Shown here one piece after another: positions 11,009 to 20,901 of a stretch of 64,000 bases of DNA (positions within the stretch are counted from its first letter, which is position 1; each line of letters begins with the position of its first letter). The notes beneath the pieces are model-generated. The model did no database searches, was not told the DNA's origin, and saw only the letters and a program-made list of their open reading frames with translations. The stretch is from Ustilago trichophora (Eukaryota > Basidiomycota > Ustilaginomycetes > Ustilaginales > Ustilaginaceae), in contig OOIN01000004.1 in the NCBI GenBank assembly GCA_900323505.1, positions 1,550,001 to 1,614,000 of the forward strand, in the 5' to 3' direction. Both the position numbers and the translations under genes were made by a program.

Positions 11009-12191
11009 CTTGGCAGCAGAGACTGTCCCGACTAGGACGGAGCAACAGCCTTTGTGTGGGTGTCTTTGAGCACTCTTGGTGTGATTGAGGGACCGTCGAA
11101 GATGATGTGTTGGCAACAACGATGATGACGAGCGTGATACAGGAAGTTCAGGATGATGATCACCTTCTCAACCTTCCTGTCAAAAGTAAGGCAAAAGTTC
11201 CAACTTTGACACTTTTTTTGGTGAGTCCGGAAGATGCGACTTCCGAGATTCTGCTGTATCACCGATAGATGTCAGATATAGCCCGATTTTGGAAGGACGT
11301 TTTTTTTTATTTAACTTTTTCCTTTCAATTCCGTCTGGAGCATGCAGCAAAGAGGCGGGCCGCGCCAGCGTTTTGCAGAGACTCGGGAATGCTGAGGAGA
11401 AAATTCATTGAGAGTCGGACACGATTTCCATCCTTCTTGTCCATCCAAGAAGAATCAACAGCCTCGGTTTGGGCACTACATCCACCAAATCTTCGCAGAA
11501 AAAAAAAGAGAGCGAAAAGGACTTGGCGTTAAAGTGAGGTGAATGCTGATCACTTCCTCGATCTCTCGTCACGATCACTCCCCCGCATTATCAAGACCGC
11601 CCACGTTGGTTGAGCTTATCCTCTGAAGCTGCCCAGGAATTTTGGCCGCTCGATAAGATAACGGAAAGGCAAAGCAGTTGCTACAGGTTTGGTGGAACGA
11701 GGGTCTTGCTATTCGACCTTTCTTCCTTCCTTCCTTCCTTAGCTCGCCGTCGTCCGGCCGTCCGGCCTCGGCCTCCACCGTCGTTACGGTTGGACATCAC
11801 TTCAAAGCGCAGTTGGGTTCCATCGCACCGGCCCAATCATCGACGTCCTTAGGCATCGAGAGCGAATCGACCCACACTCAAAGCATCGGTGGTCTCGGCA
11901 TCATCACACCCGGTCCATCATCGACACCATCAAGGTCCGGAATTGTGACCCAATTTGCTTGTCCTCCTTCTTCATCGACATTGTCATCTCCACGAGATCC
12001 TCTCACCGTTTCCACATCGACTATTGCTGCTGATACCCGAACCAACTTCAGTCTCGGATAGATCATCGAATGCGTCGACATCTGCCTCGCGCATCTTGGC
12101 CCAGCTTCCTAACACTCTCTCTATCGACACAACGTATCTCGCTTAGGGTTGACGGACCCTCGACAACACCGTTCACGTGCGTCGCACCATC
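11009..12191. promoter_or_regulatory. Divergent intergenic region of TRM61 and the WC-2-like gene
   Basis: About 1.2 kb lies between two divergent starts. It has a pyrimidine-rich CTTCCTTCC run at about 11720-11745. A Ser/Thr-rich frame starts at 11678 and stops at 12061, and a neighbouring frame continues with similar composition to a stop at 12146, just 45 bp before the WC-2-like ATG. This could be an upstream ORF or long leader. It is the only divergent promoter in the window in which I found no TACTGTA motif. Confidence 0.5.
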
Positions 12192-15100
12192 ATGACGACG
12201 ACAAATGCCACAAACGACACGCTGCTCGATACATCTTCTCTATCGACCACTCCACCTTTGACGGCCGGCTTCTCGCCAACTCCAGGGACGCCTCCGATGC
12301 AGCCTGTGGACGATGCAGTAGCGCTCTTTACCAACACAGACACAGAGGATGTTGGCGACAACCATGTCAACATGCAGTCAATACACGTACCAGACGAAGC
12401 AGCGTTGGCTGCGGCTGCCGCTGCTATGGCCGCAGCTGCCCAAGGTCAAGGGATGGGTCTGGATCAGCAGCAGCAACGGCAACAGGACGAGGCAGCAGCA
12501 GCAGCACCAGATGCTTCTATGGACGGCCCAGATGATCTAGACTCGTACCTGCTTGCAGCCGCAGCAGCGTCAGTACACGCACAGCAGCAACGAATCGACC
12601 ACAGCCACGATGACCTCGCTAAACCGCAATCCGAGGACAGCTTTGACTCAACCGCAACACCTGTACCCAACAGCGTACATACCAATGGCACCTCTGTCAA
12701 CGGCTCCGAAGAAGATGATGCGCGCGCTGCCATCTACGACCAGTGTCGCAAGTACACCGAGGATAGTGCACCCTATCCTCTCACCATTGGCAAGCGCACA
12801 CCAGGCGGATGTGCCCAAGTCCTCTCCGAAGGCGCACAAAACCTCGACCATCTCCCCTTCACTGAGGCCACCGTTGAGCTTGGCAAGACCCGCTGCTACT
12901 GGGCCCTGCTCTCCGCAGACCACTCCAAAGGCAACGGTCCCACGGGCGAAAGGCTCCATTTCGTCTACCTCGATCCCATCCTACAACAGCACATGGCTGA
13001 ACAAGCAGCCCCCATGGTCGGTTCGGATTTCTACGAATACGTCCACCCGGAAGAGCGCGACAGAGTCTCGGACGACATGCAAAAGATCGTCGAGAGCCGT
13101 ACGCTGTTCGGCAGTGTTACCCGATGCCGCTACTCTCGCGTTCCACGCATTCGCGAGCTGCTTGGCGCCGTCAACCCACCCCGGGATCCCGAAGCAGACC
13201 GCTATGTCGAAGATGACAGCTTTGTAGCCATCGACATTGTCATCAACTGGATTGGAGACGGAATGCTCCTCTGCTTCTTCCATGCCATCATTGACAAGGC
13301 CCACGAGGATAACGATGAGCAGCACAAATCCGATTGGACCAACTGGTGCGGCACTCCGGGTGGTAGTTTTACGACGAGACAGTGTGATACGATTTGGAGG
13401 CAAGTCAAGGCTGTTCCCCGGGAGACCGTTCCGGAGAGCGGGCCGGTCCATGTGTTTCAAGTCATTGAGGCCGGAGGTGATGGGAGGGTGCTGTTGAGCT
13501 GGCCACCGCCTCGTCTGTTCTCGCGAGATGTCGAGGCTCAGCTGGTGACACAGTCTGATACGACGGTGTTTCAGGACGGTTCGTACTTTGCTGACGACTT
13601 TGCGCGACTGGCACAGGGCGTGTCGATCGCTCCCGGCTCTTCATCGCTGTCGGATGCCAACACTAGCTGTACACGGCGCTTCCGTGCCAAACACACCCTC
13701 ACCACGGAGGGCAAGGTTCGCAGCATTGAGAGTGTTCTCATTCCTTACGGAGGCGTCATCTTGGCGTGTTTCCATACAACGTTCCAGCAGCAGCTTCCAC
13801 CACCGGATCCCAAGCTCGTATTGCAAGCGCGTGCTACCCTCCAAGCACAGGCAGAGCGACGCAAAGCCGAAGACGACGTGTCTCAAGTTTCGCCAAATAA
13901 GCGTCCGCGAACCGGGGATGGTACTGAGCAAGCTGATGCGGCAAGCAATGCGCTTCAGAATGTTGCTGAGCCGCAAAGAGCTCCGGCAGCGCCGCAGTCC
14001 AAGGCTGCCGCCGCCACTCCATCACCACTGCCACCGTCGGCGCCAAAATCGCAGCCTCAACCTGCTGTAGCTACCAACGGCGTTCGTCCAGCCCCCGCCG
14101 TCACTCCCGCCGCGAAGCCTGCAAACGGACCCACAAGTAAACCGGCTGTTTCCAAACACGCCAAACCCGTCAAGTCTGAGTCTAACACCGGCATTGCAGC
14201 CCTCGCCAACCCCAGCCTGATGTACACCAACGCCCCCGCCAAGCCACCCTCCACTCCCACCCCTGTCGCCGCTGCTCGCCCCTCAGCAGAGCGCACCCCC
14301 ACCTCGAATGGCACTGCCAACAGCCACGCGGCCCCTTCCCCCGGTGCTGAATCCCCCAGTGGTCCTAACAAAGCCTGCACAGGATGCGGCAAGATCAACA
14401 GCCCTGAATGGCGACGTGGACCCTCTGGTCACAAGACGCTGTGCAACGCCTGCGGTTTGCGATACGCTCGTTCGCTGACGCGCCGGAAGAAAAAGAAAGG
14501 CAAAGATGGACAGGTCGAGTTCATTGAGCCTACCGGAGATCCTAGTATTGTGCCCAAGAGTCGAGGTGGTGGAGGTGGAAGTTTGCCCGGTGTTCATAGG
14601 AAGAATAGTAAGAAGAGGAAGGAGGAAGAGGCTGCGAAAGCTGCGGCTACCGCGACGGTGGCGGCGGTGATGGCGAATGGGACCCCGGCTACTTCGTCTA
14701 CGGGTAGCTCGTCGTCTTCAAGTGGATCCGCTAGGCAGAGTCCTGCAGCTGCTACACCAGTGGCGAACAAGGCGGTTTCGCCGGTGGCGAAAGCTGCTCC
14801 TGCAACCACAACAACGAAACCGGTGAAGGTGGAACAGATCGAATCTGTTCAGCCATTGTCCAGCGCTCCAGCCCCGGCAGCTGCGTCTGCACTTAGCTCG
14901 GTCGCTGACGAACCTTCTTCAGACCCAGCTCAGTCCATCGCAGTATCTATCGCCCTGGACGCCATCGCAGCAGCCACATCCTCGATCCCTGCTCTCGATG
15001 CCGAAACTCTTCCTCTTCCCGTCTCGAACGCCATCTCGCGCGCCATTGCCGCCACCATCGGCAGTACCACCTCTGACCCTTCTATCACCACCGCTTCATC

Positions 15101-15458
15101 TGCCCATCCTCCTCCTCCTCCTCCCCCTTTTGATGCAGTGCTAACCTCTGAAGCACTCCCCTCCTCAGCAACACGCACTGCCACCGATTCAGACGCATCC
15201 CAACCCTTGGATCCAAACGTCAGCGCAGCAGCTCTTCAAACTATCGAAAGTGTCGTCTCGGAAGCGCTCTATAAGCAGCTCGTTCATTCGACTTCTCTAC
15301 CCGACGACCATGATGATTCCCTTACTTCTCCATCGGGTGGTGAAAAGGCCGAGAGCGTCGACCTCACCCAGGCGCTCACGGCAGATGCTATCCGTTTGGC
15401 TGCCCAGGCTGCAGTCGCACATGGCGTCGGTGAGGGAGAAGCTCTTTCCGAACCTTAA
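12192..15458 (+). CDS. PAS-GATA transcription factor, White Collar-2-like
   Basis: The product is 1088 aa. A PAS-like region covers about residues 255-370 ([13 protein letters not shown], then [19 protein letters not shown]), with a further conserved segment to about 545. One GATA zinc finger lies at about 729-754, CTGC ... CNACG, with an 18-residue loop. That spacing is typical of White Collar proteins rather than the 17-residue loop of nitrogen- or iron-regulating GATA factors. A basic RRKKKKG tail follows. In ascomycetes and Cryptococcus, WC-2 partners the photoreceptor WC-1 to drive blue-light responses; no LOV signature (GRNCRFLQ) is visible, which fits WC-2. The Gln/Ala-rich N-terminus and Ser/Ala-rich C-terminus look disordered. 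The ATG at 12192 is the first in frame; an upstream GTG is not used. Another PAS-GATA paralogue is possible. Confidence 0.82.
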   Translation: MTTTNATNDTLLDTSSLSTTPPLTAGFSPTPGTPPMQPVDDAVALFTNTDTEDVGDNHVNMQSIHVPDEAALAAAAAAMAAAAQGQGMGLDQQQQRQQDEAAAAAPDASMDGPDDLDSYLLAAAAASVHAQQQRIDHSHDDLAKPQSEDSFDSTATPVPNSVHTNGTSVNGSEEDDARAAIYDQCRKYTEDSAPYPLTIGKRTPGGCAQVLSEGAQNLDHLPFTEATVELGKTRCYWALLSADHSKGNGPTGERLHFVYLDPILQQHMAEQAAPMVGSDFYEYVHPEERDRVSDDMQKIVESRTLFGSVTRCRYSRVPRIRELLGAVNPPRDPEADRYVEDDSFVAIDIVINWIGDGMLLCFFHAIIDKAHEDNDEQHKSDWTNWCGTPGGSFTTRQCDTIWRQVKAVPRETVPESGPVHVFQVIEAGGDGRVLLSWPPPRLFSRDVEAQLVTQSDTTVFQDGSYFADDFARLAQGVSIAPGSSSLSDANTSCTRRFRAKHTLTTEGKVRSIESVLIPYGGVILACFHTTFQQQLPPPDPKLVLQARATLQAQAERRKAEDDVSQVSPNKRPRTGDGTEQADAASNALQNVAEPQRAPAAPQSKAAAATPSPLPPSAPKSQPQPAVATNGVRPAPAVTPAAKPANGPTSKPAVSKHAKPVKSESNTGIAALANPSLMYTNAPAKPPSTPTPVAAARPSAERTPTSNGTANSHAAPSPGAESPSGPNKACTGCGKINSPEWRRGPSGHKTLCNACGLRYARSLTRRKKKKGKDGQVEFIEPTGDPSIVPKSRGGGGGSLPGVHRKNSKKRKEEEAAKAAATATVAAVMANGTPATSSTGSSSSSSGSARQSPAAATPVANKAVSPVAKAAPATTTTKPVKVEQIESVQPLSSAPAPAAASALSSVADEPSSDPAQSIAVSIALDAIAAATSSIPALDAETLPLPVSNAISRAIAATIGSTTSDPSITTASSAHPPPPPPPFDAVLTSEALPSSATRTATDSDASQPLDPNVSAAALQTIESVVSEALYKQLVHSTSLPDDHDDSLTSPSGGEKAESVDLTQALTADAIRLAAQAAVAHGVGEGEALSEP

Positions 15459-15637
15459 ACCTCCAACCCCATTGATTTTGCAAAAAAAAAAAAAATGAGG
15501 CAGAATGACCTCATCACGTTCGATAAACGAACAGCTCGCCCTTGCCTTGCCTTGTACATTATCGAGTTTCTAGCGTTTTTGCGACCTTTAGGGTTCTATC
15601 TGTACTCTAATTTTATATCCTCCTCCACAACACACAA

Positions 15638-15665
15638 CGACCACGACGACCACGACGACCATGAC

Positions 15666-15702
<37 letters not shown>
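15638..15702. repeat. (GACCAC)n followed by (GAT)n microsatellite
   Basis: A short GACCAC run passes directly into about 13 GAT trinucleotides. It lies in the 3' region of the WC-2-like gene, about 125 bp before the transposon. Confidence 0.9.
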
Positions 15703-15829
15703 GTTGTGGCGTGGTTGTTGTGGTGTTGTAAAAAATTTCCTAAAATTAAGCGCAGATCTCATGTCCGCTTTGTATTTCGTAGTCCTTTTCTCGAATCGAT
15801 TTCTCTACTCTTCCGTTACTTGGAGGATT

Positions 15830-15879
15830 CATATCCTGAAAAAAGGAAAAAGTCGTCCCTGAAGCCACCCCCGCAGCCA
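15830..15879 (+). repeat. Left terminal inverted repeat of the transposon
   Basis: These 50 bases match the reverse complement of 25825-25874 exactly. They begin CATATCCTG and contain A6GGA5. The ATT triplet precedes them. Confidence 0.95.
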
Positions 15880-16145
15880 TCCCGGGTGGCTGATTGAGAG
15901 CATCCACCCCGCAGGCACCCCCGCTCCAGGTGCTTGCTCTGGGTGGCTTCACTGAGGAGCCATCCCAGGTGGTTGCGAGGGTGGTTCCTCAGTGAAGCCA
16001 CCCAGGATGGCTGCTGCGGGTGCTTCCTCTGAGGAACCACCAGAGGTGGTTGCGAGGGTGGTTCCTCAGAGGAAGCACCCAGGATGGCTGCTGCGGGTGC
16101 TTCCTCTGAGGAACCACCAGAGGTGGTTGCGAGGGTGGCTGCTAG
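15870..16145 (+). repeat. Left subterminal repeat array of the transposon
   Basis: Many GGTGGC/GCCACC and GGTGCTTCC/GGAAGCACC units occur in both orientations. A unit of about 77 bp starting CCCAGGATGG at about 16001 is repeated at about 16078, and a more diverged copy precedes it. Pairs such as CCTCAGAGGAAGC and GCTTCCTCTGAGG can fold back. In CACTA elements, subterminal repeats of this kind bind the element's DNA-binding proteins. Confidence 0.85.
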
Positions 16146-16507
16146 AAGGGCCGCCATCCATCCGCTCACTGGTCCTAGACCTGGCGCTTGCACGGCACCA
16201 CAGCACAATCCAGAACTCGTCGTGAACAGTGTATATTTGTCATTGCAATCGATGTATTGAGCCAATAGCAGAGTCAGCGTGATGAGGAGCGTGCGTGATG
16301 AGAGGTAAGGGCGGCGAGAGGCAAGGGAGGCAAGAAGCAAGGGCGGTGAGAAGGTCGGAGATGTTGCAACGTCGGGGCACAGTGACATCGTTAAGTCGAT
16401 CGATCAATGTACAAAGGCAAGACAAAGGAGAGAGAGATCAGAAGGTCGTGTCGTCAGTAAAGATCCAACAGGTCGCCGACTTAGCATATACCAAACACTT
16501 ACACAAG

Positions 16508-17599
16508 TTACAAGAAAGGAATAGGCTTGTCAGCCCTCTTGACGTCAATGCCGTGGTAGTCGGGAACCTCACTGGTGTATCGGCCGGCCTCATCGACTGG
16601 GTTGGGAGGCGTCTTGTTGCAGGTGATGACGCCGTGGGCGATGGCAACGCAGTGATCGTCGTCACCAAAGGCAGGAGCCTGGTGTACGATACCGGTACCG
16701 GCGTCGGAAGTGACGTAGGTGTCGGAGAGAACGCGGAAGGCACGGCCCTTGAAGCAGTCCTGGAAGTAAGGGAAGATAGGCTCGTACTCGATGCCGACGA
16801 GGTCCTTGCCTTTGTAGGTTTCGAGCTTCTGAAACTTGGCCTTCTTGGGATCCTTGTAGAGGGTAGTGAGCAAGTCCTCGTGAATGATGAAGTTCATGTC
16901 GCGCTCGTCGTCGTGAACCTTGATGTAGTTGAAGTCGGGGTGGACGCAGAGACCCAAGTTGGAAGGAAGGGTCCATGGGGTGGTGGTCCATGCAAGGAAA
17001 GCGGTCTTGAGGTCGGAGATGAGAGGGAAGCTGACAGTCACGGCGGGGTCCTGGACCTCGCGGTAGTTGAGACCAGCTTCGAAGTTGGAAAGAGGGGTGG
17101 TGCAGGCGGTCGAGTAAGGCATGACACGGATTCCCTGGTAGACGAGACCCTTTTGGTGAAGGGTCTTGAAGACCCACCAGACCGACTCCATGAAGTTGAT
17201 GTCCATGGTCTTGTATCCATTGTCGAAGTCGATCCAACAACCCATACGCTCTACGGTGTCCCTCCACTCGTTTTGGTAGGTCATGACGATAGCCCTGCAC
17301 TCTGCGTTGTACTTGTTGATACCCATGGCCATGACGTCCTTCTTGCCCTTGATGCCGAGCTTCTTGTCGATCTCATGCTCGACTGGGAGACCGTGGCAGT
17401 CCTAACCGAAGCGACGGTCGACATTGTGACCGGTGGAGGGAGCGTGTTGGGTGACGATGTCCTTGACGGTACCGGCGAGGAGATGGCCGTAATGGGGGAG
17501 ACCAGTAGCGAAGGGAGGACCATTGTAGAAGCTGAAGGGTTTCCTGCCTTTGCTCTGTTCGAGAGAGGTCTTGAATGCGTCGATAGCCACGAATCGAGT
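16508..17599 (-). pseudogene. Captured N-terminal fragment of cytoplasmic isoleucyl-tRNA synthetase
   Basis: This frame encodes about 360 residues matching the start of eukaryotic cytoplasmic IleRS: the HIGH region [32 protein letters not shown], the WTTTPWTLPSNLG core of the editing-domain entry, and GIVHQAPAFGDDD. Full-length IleRS is about 1,050-1,100 aa. The KMSKS loop and anticodon-binding domains are absent, and the frame stops after about DVKRADKPIPFL, so it is a 5' fragment only. An in-frame TAG at 17402-17404 stands where the family has Trp (RRFG-[W]-DCHGLP), one G-to-A change. A 3' splice site (CAACAG) at 17600-17605 and a possible GTGAGT donor at 17850 show the copy came from genomic DNA, not cDNA. 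It lies inside the transposon, opposite to the transposase, so it is a transduplicated host gene piece. Confidence 0.88.
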
Positions 17600-17850
17600 C
17601 TGTTGGGTCGAACAAAAGGCAATGTCAGTGTTAAAGGCGCTCTCTTGATGCCTGAGCGCCAGCATGAAGGAGCCAGGCCAAGTAGAGCACTGCTTCGGAA
17701 GGGCGGATGGGTGATGGTGGTGAAAAGAAAGAGAGAGGCGAAGGTCAGTCGCGCGACTTTAAAAATTTTCGACCCACCTCTGCGCAGAGCGCTCAGGCCT
17801 CCTCATTTGATGACTGAGGTACCCTGGCCGATCGCGGCAGAAGCACTCAC
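17600..17850 (-). other. Probable intron retained in the captured IleRS fragment
   Basis: On the minus strand the sequence starts GTGAGTGCT and ends CAACAG directly before the IleRS frame. At 251 bp it is longer than other introns in the window. The upstream exon is not recognisable beyond an ATG touching the donor, so the native start is unclear. Confidence 0.5.
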
Positions 17851-18236
17851 CATGTGCCTGAGCTTCGCTGTGGTGTGGCAGCGATGCGAAGCAAAATGTA
17901 CGTAGAGTCGAGGTGGCGTTGTGCGTGGTCAAAGTGAGAAGAAATGAATAGAATGGTCAGCTTGAACTCGACAACGTTGAAGACCCCAAGAATCGTAGCA
18001 CTTCTCGTGTATCGATTGCTGTGCTCTGCCACCAAAAGAGCCATCGGCGCTCTCCAAGCAGTCTTCTGACTGAGTCGTGGCACTGTGAGAGTGAGAAGTG
18101 AGGAGGAAGGCACACGGGCGCTGTCCATGGATGTGCTCGAGCTTCTATATGTAGTCTTGCCATCCTCGACATGGTCATTGAACTTACCTTCCTTTATCCT
18201 CATCACCATCGATACCTTTGGTGTTGCGTGTATCCA

Positions 18237-19934
18237 ATGTCGACTTACCGATCTGCCAGGAGAAAGAGGAAGAGAGGAGAGTTAGGAACAGTTGTTACAG
18301 AGCCAAGTCGGCCCGAGCAGGAGAGCGATGCAGTCAATCTGAGCTTTCTCTCTGAGGGCTCATCGTTAAGCTCCCTAGGAGGCAGTCCCATTACCAACTC
18401 CAACGGCGATGGTGGCAGCAATGACGAGCAGCTTTGCAACGATCAGCATAGCTCACCGTCTCCGTCGAGCCATCAATCTGCATCCGGTTATCGACGTTAC
18501 ACCGAGACCAACGTTGAGAACCAACCTGCAATGCAGCCCCCTCATTCGCATCCGCCTCCTCACTTGCCTCCTCACTCGGCTGACCCCACCATCACTGGCC
18601 ATTCCCAGCCCTCCAGCCACGAGCCTCCGCGAAACCAGAACAATCAGGACCCTCGTTCCTTGTACCAAGAGTACGAGACCTTGAGGCAAGCCGTTGACCA
18701 ACTCCGTGCTGACCGTGATGGTATAGTGCGATCGCTGCACTGGCTTGACAAGACCATTAGGCGGATCGACCCAGCCGTGACACGATCAGACACCGCTACA
18801 AGACCTCCTCTGCCCCCTCTCAACGCACCTCACAGAGGTGGAGGAGGGTCGAAAGACGACAAACCGCTGCAAGCCCCGTTCAGAGACGAGATTTGTCATC
18901 GAATGGGGCTGCTACCAAAAGATCCCCTTCCCCCCTTCGAGCAATCAGCTCCCACTGTGCATGGGGCTCCAGTGCTGCGCTTCGACTGGTCTCAAGACCC
19001 AAACACATATGCCCCTTTGGTCCATAGCATCCTCGACGAGCTCTGTGGTCGCCAACAGACCATCGCCAGCCACGTGCAGGCCATTGGCGGCATCGAGGAA
19101 GGACGAAGGGTCTGTATGGCATCTCTGGGCCGCCTCTTCAAGGACTGGCGACGGCAGCAAAGGGATGCTGTTGAGCCAGCCCGCAAGACGGCCAGGGAGA
19201 GTCGCCGAAGACAGAGAACTCGAACCAAGAAAAAGTGCAGAGCACGCGCTGCTCTTCTGGCCCGGAGTCCAGCTCTTCAGCGCAAGTACCACGGCGCTGA
19301 CTTCACCCTCGAAGAGGCAGCCAGCGTTGAGGTCACTGACGACGAGCAAGGGAACCAAGGCGACCTCGATCCGCAACTCTTTGACGAAAGCGGCAGACTT
19401 ACCGGAAGCAATGCTGAAGCTGGTGGCGGAGGTGATGATCTTGGTCGTCGTTGTGCGCAGCCGGGAGCGCTGCAAAAGGAGATTCCATGTTGGCGATCGC
19501 TTGAGCTTCATCGCGCTCTACACAGGCTGGAAGAAGCAAAAAGAAGAGAAGAGTCTAGTCAGCCAGTCCCTCAAACCCAACTTCGGCAGAGAGGGGAGCA
19601 CAAGGAAGTACGATATCCACCGCTCGACAACATTATGGCACCTCTGCCGAGCTTGATCCAGCGGTGGATGGTTAGCGCCGAGTTCGCCAAGCTCTTCCCA
19701 GCCGCGGTCTCGAATGTCACGCTGAATACCATCGTTGAGCCTACCACTGACTCGGAGATTCTCACCCCCAAGCAGTGGGGCCAACACCCGCCGTACGAGG
19801 TTGTCCAGGTTCGAGGACAGGAGCACAATACAATGTTCCTCGGAGAAGATTCCTACGATGTCAGGAATAATGAGAACTTACCCGTTGCAGGTTCCAGTGT
19901 CGGTCCAAGGGGGTCAGCAGCGCCGTCGTTGTAG
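18237..19934 (+). CDS. Accessory protein of the CACTA-like transposon, unknown function
   Basis: The product is about 565 aa from the ATG at 18237 (MSTYRSARRKRKRG), or 587 aa from the in-frame ATG at 18171. I prefer 18237 because the 22 extra codons look like non-coding sequence and the shorter form opens with a basic, NLS-like segment. Visible features are a Ser/His/Pro-rich N-terminal third, a short helical segment (YETLRQAVDQLRADRDGI) near residue 150, an Arg/Lys-rich block (RESRRRQRTRTKKKCR) near 340, and a C-terminal conserved-looking part with WRSLELHRALHRLE and PLPSLIQRWMVS. I do not recognise a named domain. By position it may be the second, DNA-binding (TnpA-like) protein that many CACTA elements encode. 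It is transcribed in the same direction as the transposase. Confidence 0.6.
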   Translation: MSTYRSARRKRKRGELGTVVTEPSRPEQESDAVNLSFLSEGSSLSSLGGSPITNSNGDGGSNDEQLCNDQHSSPSPSSHQSASGYRRYTETNVENQPAMQPPHSHPPPHLPPHSADPTITGHSQPSSHEPPRNQNNQDPRSLYQEYETLRQAVDQLRADRDGIVRSLHWLDKTIRRIDPAVTRSDTATRPPLPPLNAPHRGGGGSKDDKPLQAPFRDEICHRMGLLPKDPLPPFEQSAPTVHGAPVLRFDWSQDPNTYAPLVHSILDELCGRQQTIASHVQAIGGIEEGRRVCMASLGRLFKDWRRQQRDAVEPARKTARESRRRQRTRTKKKCRARAALLARSPALQRKYHGADFTLEEAASVEVTDDEQGNQGDLDPQLFDESGRLTGSNAEAGGGGDDLGRRCAQPGALQKEIPCWRSLELHRALHRLEEAKRREESSQPVPQTQLRQRGEHKEVRYPPLDNIMAPLPSLIQRWMVSAEFAKLFPAAVSNVTLNTIVEPTTDSEILTPKQWGQHPPYEVVQVRGQEHNTMFLGEDSYDVRNNENLPVAGSSVGPRGSAAPSL

Positions 19935-19944
19935 GCAAGTTTGA

Positions 19945-20038
19945 TGGTCCCGTTACTGTGCCGTTACTGTGCCGTTTCTGTTCCGTTTCTGTGCCGTTTC
20001 TGTTCCGTTTCTGTTCCGTTTCCGTTCCGTTTCCGTTG
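19945..20038 (+). repeat. GT(T)TCTGTTCCGTT minisatellite in the transposon
   Basis: About nine tandem, slightly diverged copies of a 10-11-bp unit (GTTTCTGTTCC, with GTTACTGTGCC and GTTTCCGTTCC variants) start just after the accessory ORF stop. Confidence 0.85.
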
Positions 20039-20621
20039 CTATTGGAGCTTGTGATGGTACTGCCATGATCCCAATGTCATTGAGTTATGATTGAGTGCTC
20101 TGCGGATGATCAATGTTGAGTGTGTGGTGGGTGACGTTGAGGTTGTCGAAGACAAAGCTCAGTCGTGAGTATCGAGGAAAAATCTAACATGGATGGAGCA
20201 GAAAATTGCAACTTTGTGCACGCAACTGAGCTCCTTGTCTTGATTCGTTCATCTCCACACACTACCATCACCTTCATGCTATCCACAACCACCTTCACAA
20301 GCTGCAACACAGCCTCAACAACCACCGTCACCAGCTGCAACCGCATCATCAACCGCCATCCTTACTACAGGTCACGTCCTGGCAATAATCAGGACCGTTT
20401 GCTTAGTGAATCGTGGTCGCTGCGCTTAATAGCGCTGCCTCAAGATCCTTCCTCTGGCCTGGCAAGCTTGGGCTTCTGCCAGCCTTTGCCAATTTGACCA
20501 AGCCTGCCAACATTTGGACTTGACTGCCTGCCCCATTTGAAGGCAGCTTGCTTCCTCACGCCTCAAGATTAGCCTCGACCGTTCAAGTGGTCTCGACCTC
20601 TTTACTTTGGACTCCAGAACG
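20039..20621 (+). promoter_or_regulatory. Transposase promoter/leader region
   Basis: This is non-coding sequence between the minisatellite and the leader intron. It contains CA-rich stretches (about 20250-20350) but no recognised core promoter element. Confidence 0.4.
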
Positions 20622-20740
20622 GTAAGTAGACCTTCTTTCTTCTTGCTCCCTCACCTTCAGCCTCGCCGCATAGCATTGAGCTTTATCTGACTCACAATTG
20701 TGACTTCTCTTTGTTGCACTCTCTTGCGCATGGCATATAG
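20622..20740 (+). other. Candidate 5' leader intron of the transposase gene
   Basis: A GTAAGT donor after ACG, a CTGACTCAC branch-like sequence near 20688, a pyrimidine-rich stretch and a CATATAG acceptor define 119 bp. It lies upstream of either candidate transposase ATG. Confidence 0.55.
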
Positions 20741-20901
20741 GACTCCAGCTGCGTCTCTATTGATGGATGGTGGTCCTTCACTTCTCTGCCGTTGGTCCAG
20801 CACCCGCTGTGACCCTTTCGACACCATCCTCCTTGCCTTTCCCACTGCCAATCCAGCACTCTCAGCCTCTCCAAAGCCTCTCAAAACACTGCTCTGCCAT
20901 C

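Noticed and set aside
15816..16388. 190-codon minus-strand ORF over the left transposon end
   Set aside because: It crosses the TIR and host flank and translates the subterminal repeats; a by-product of the repeat array.
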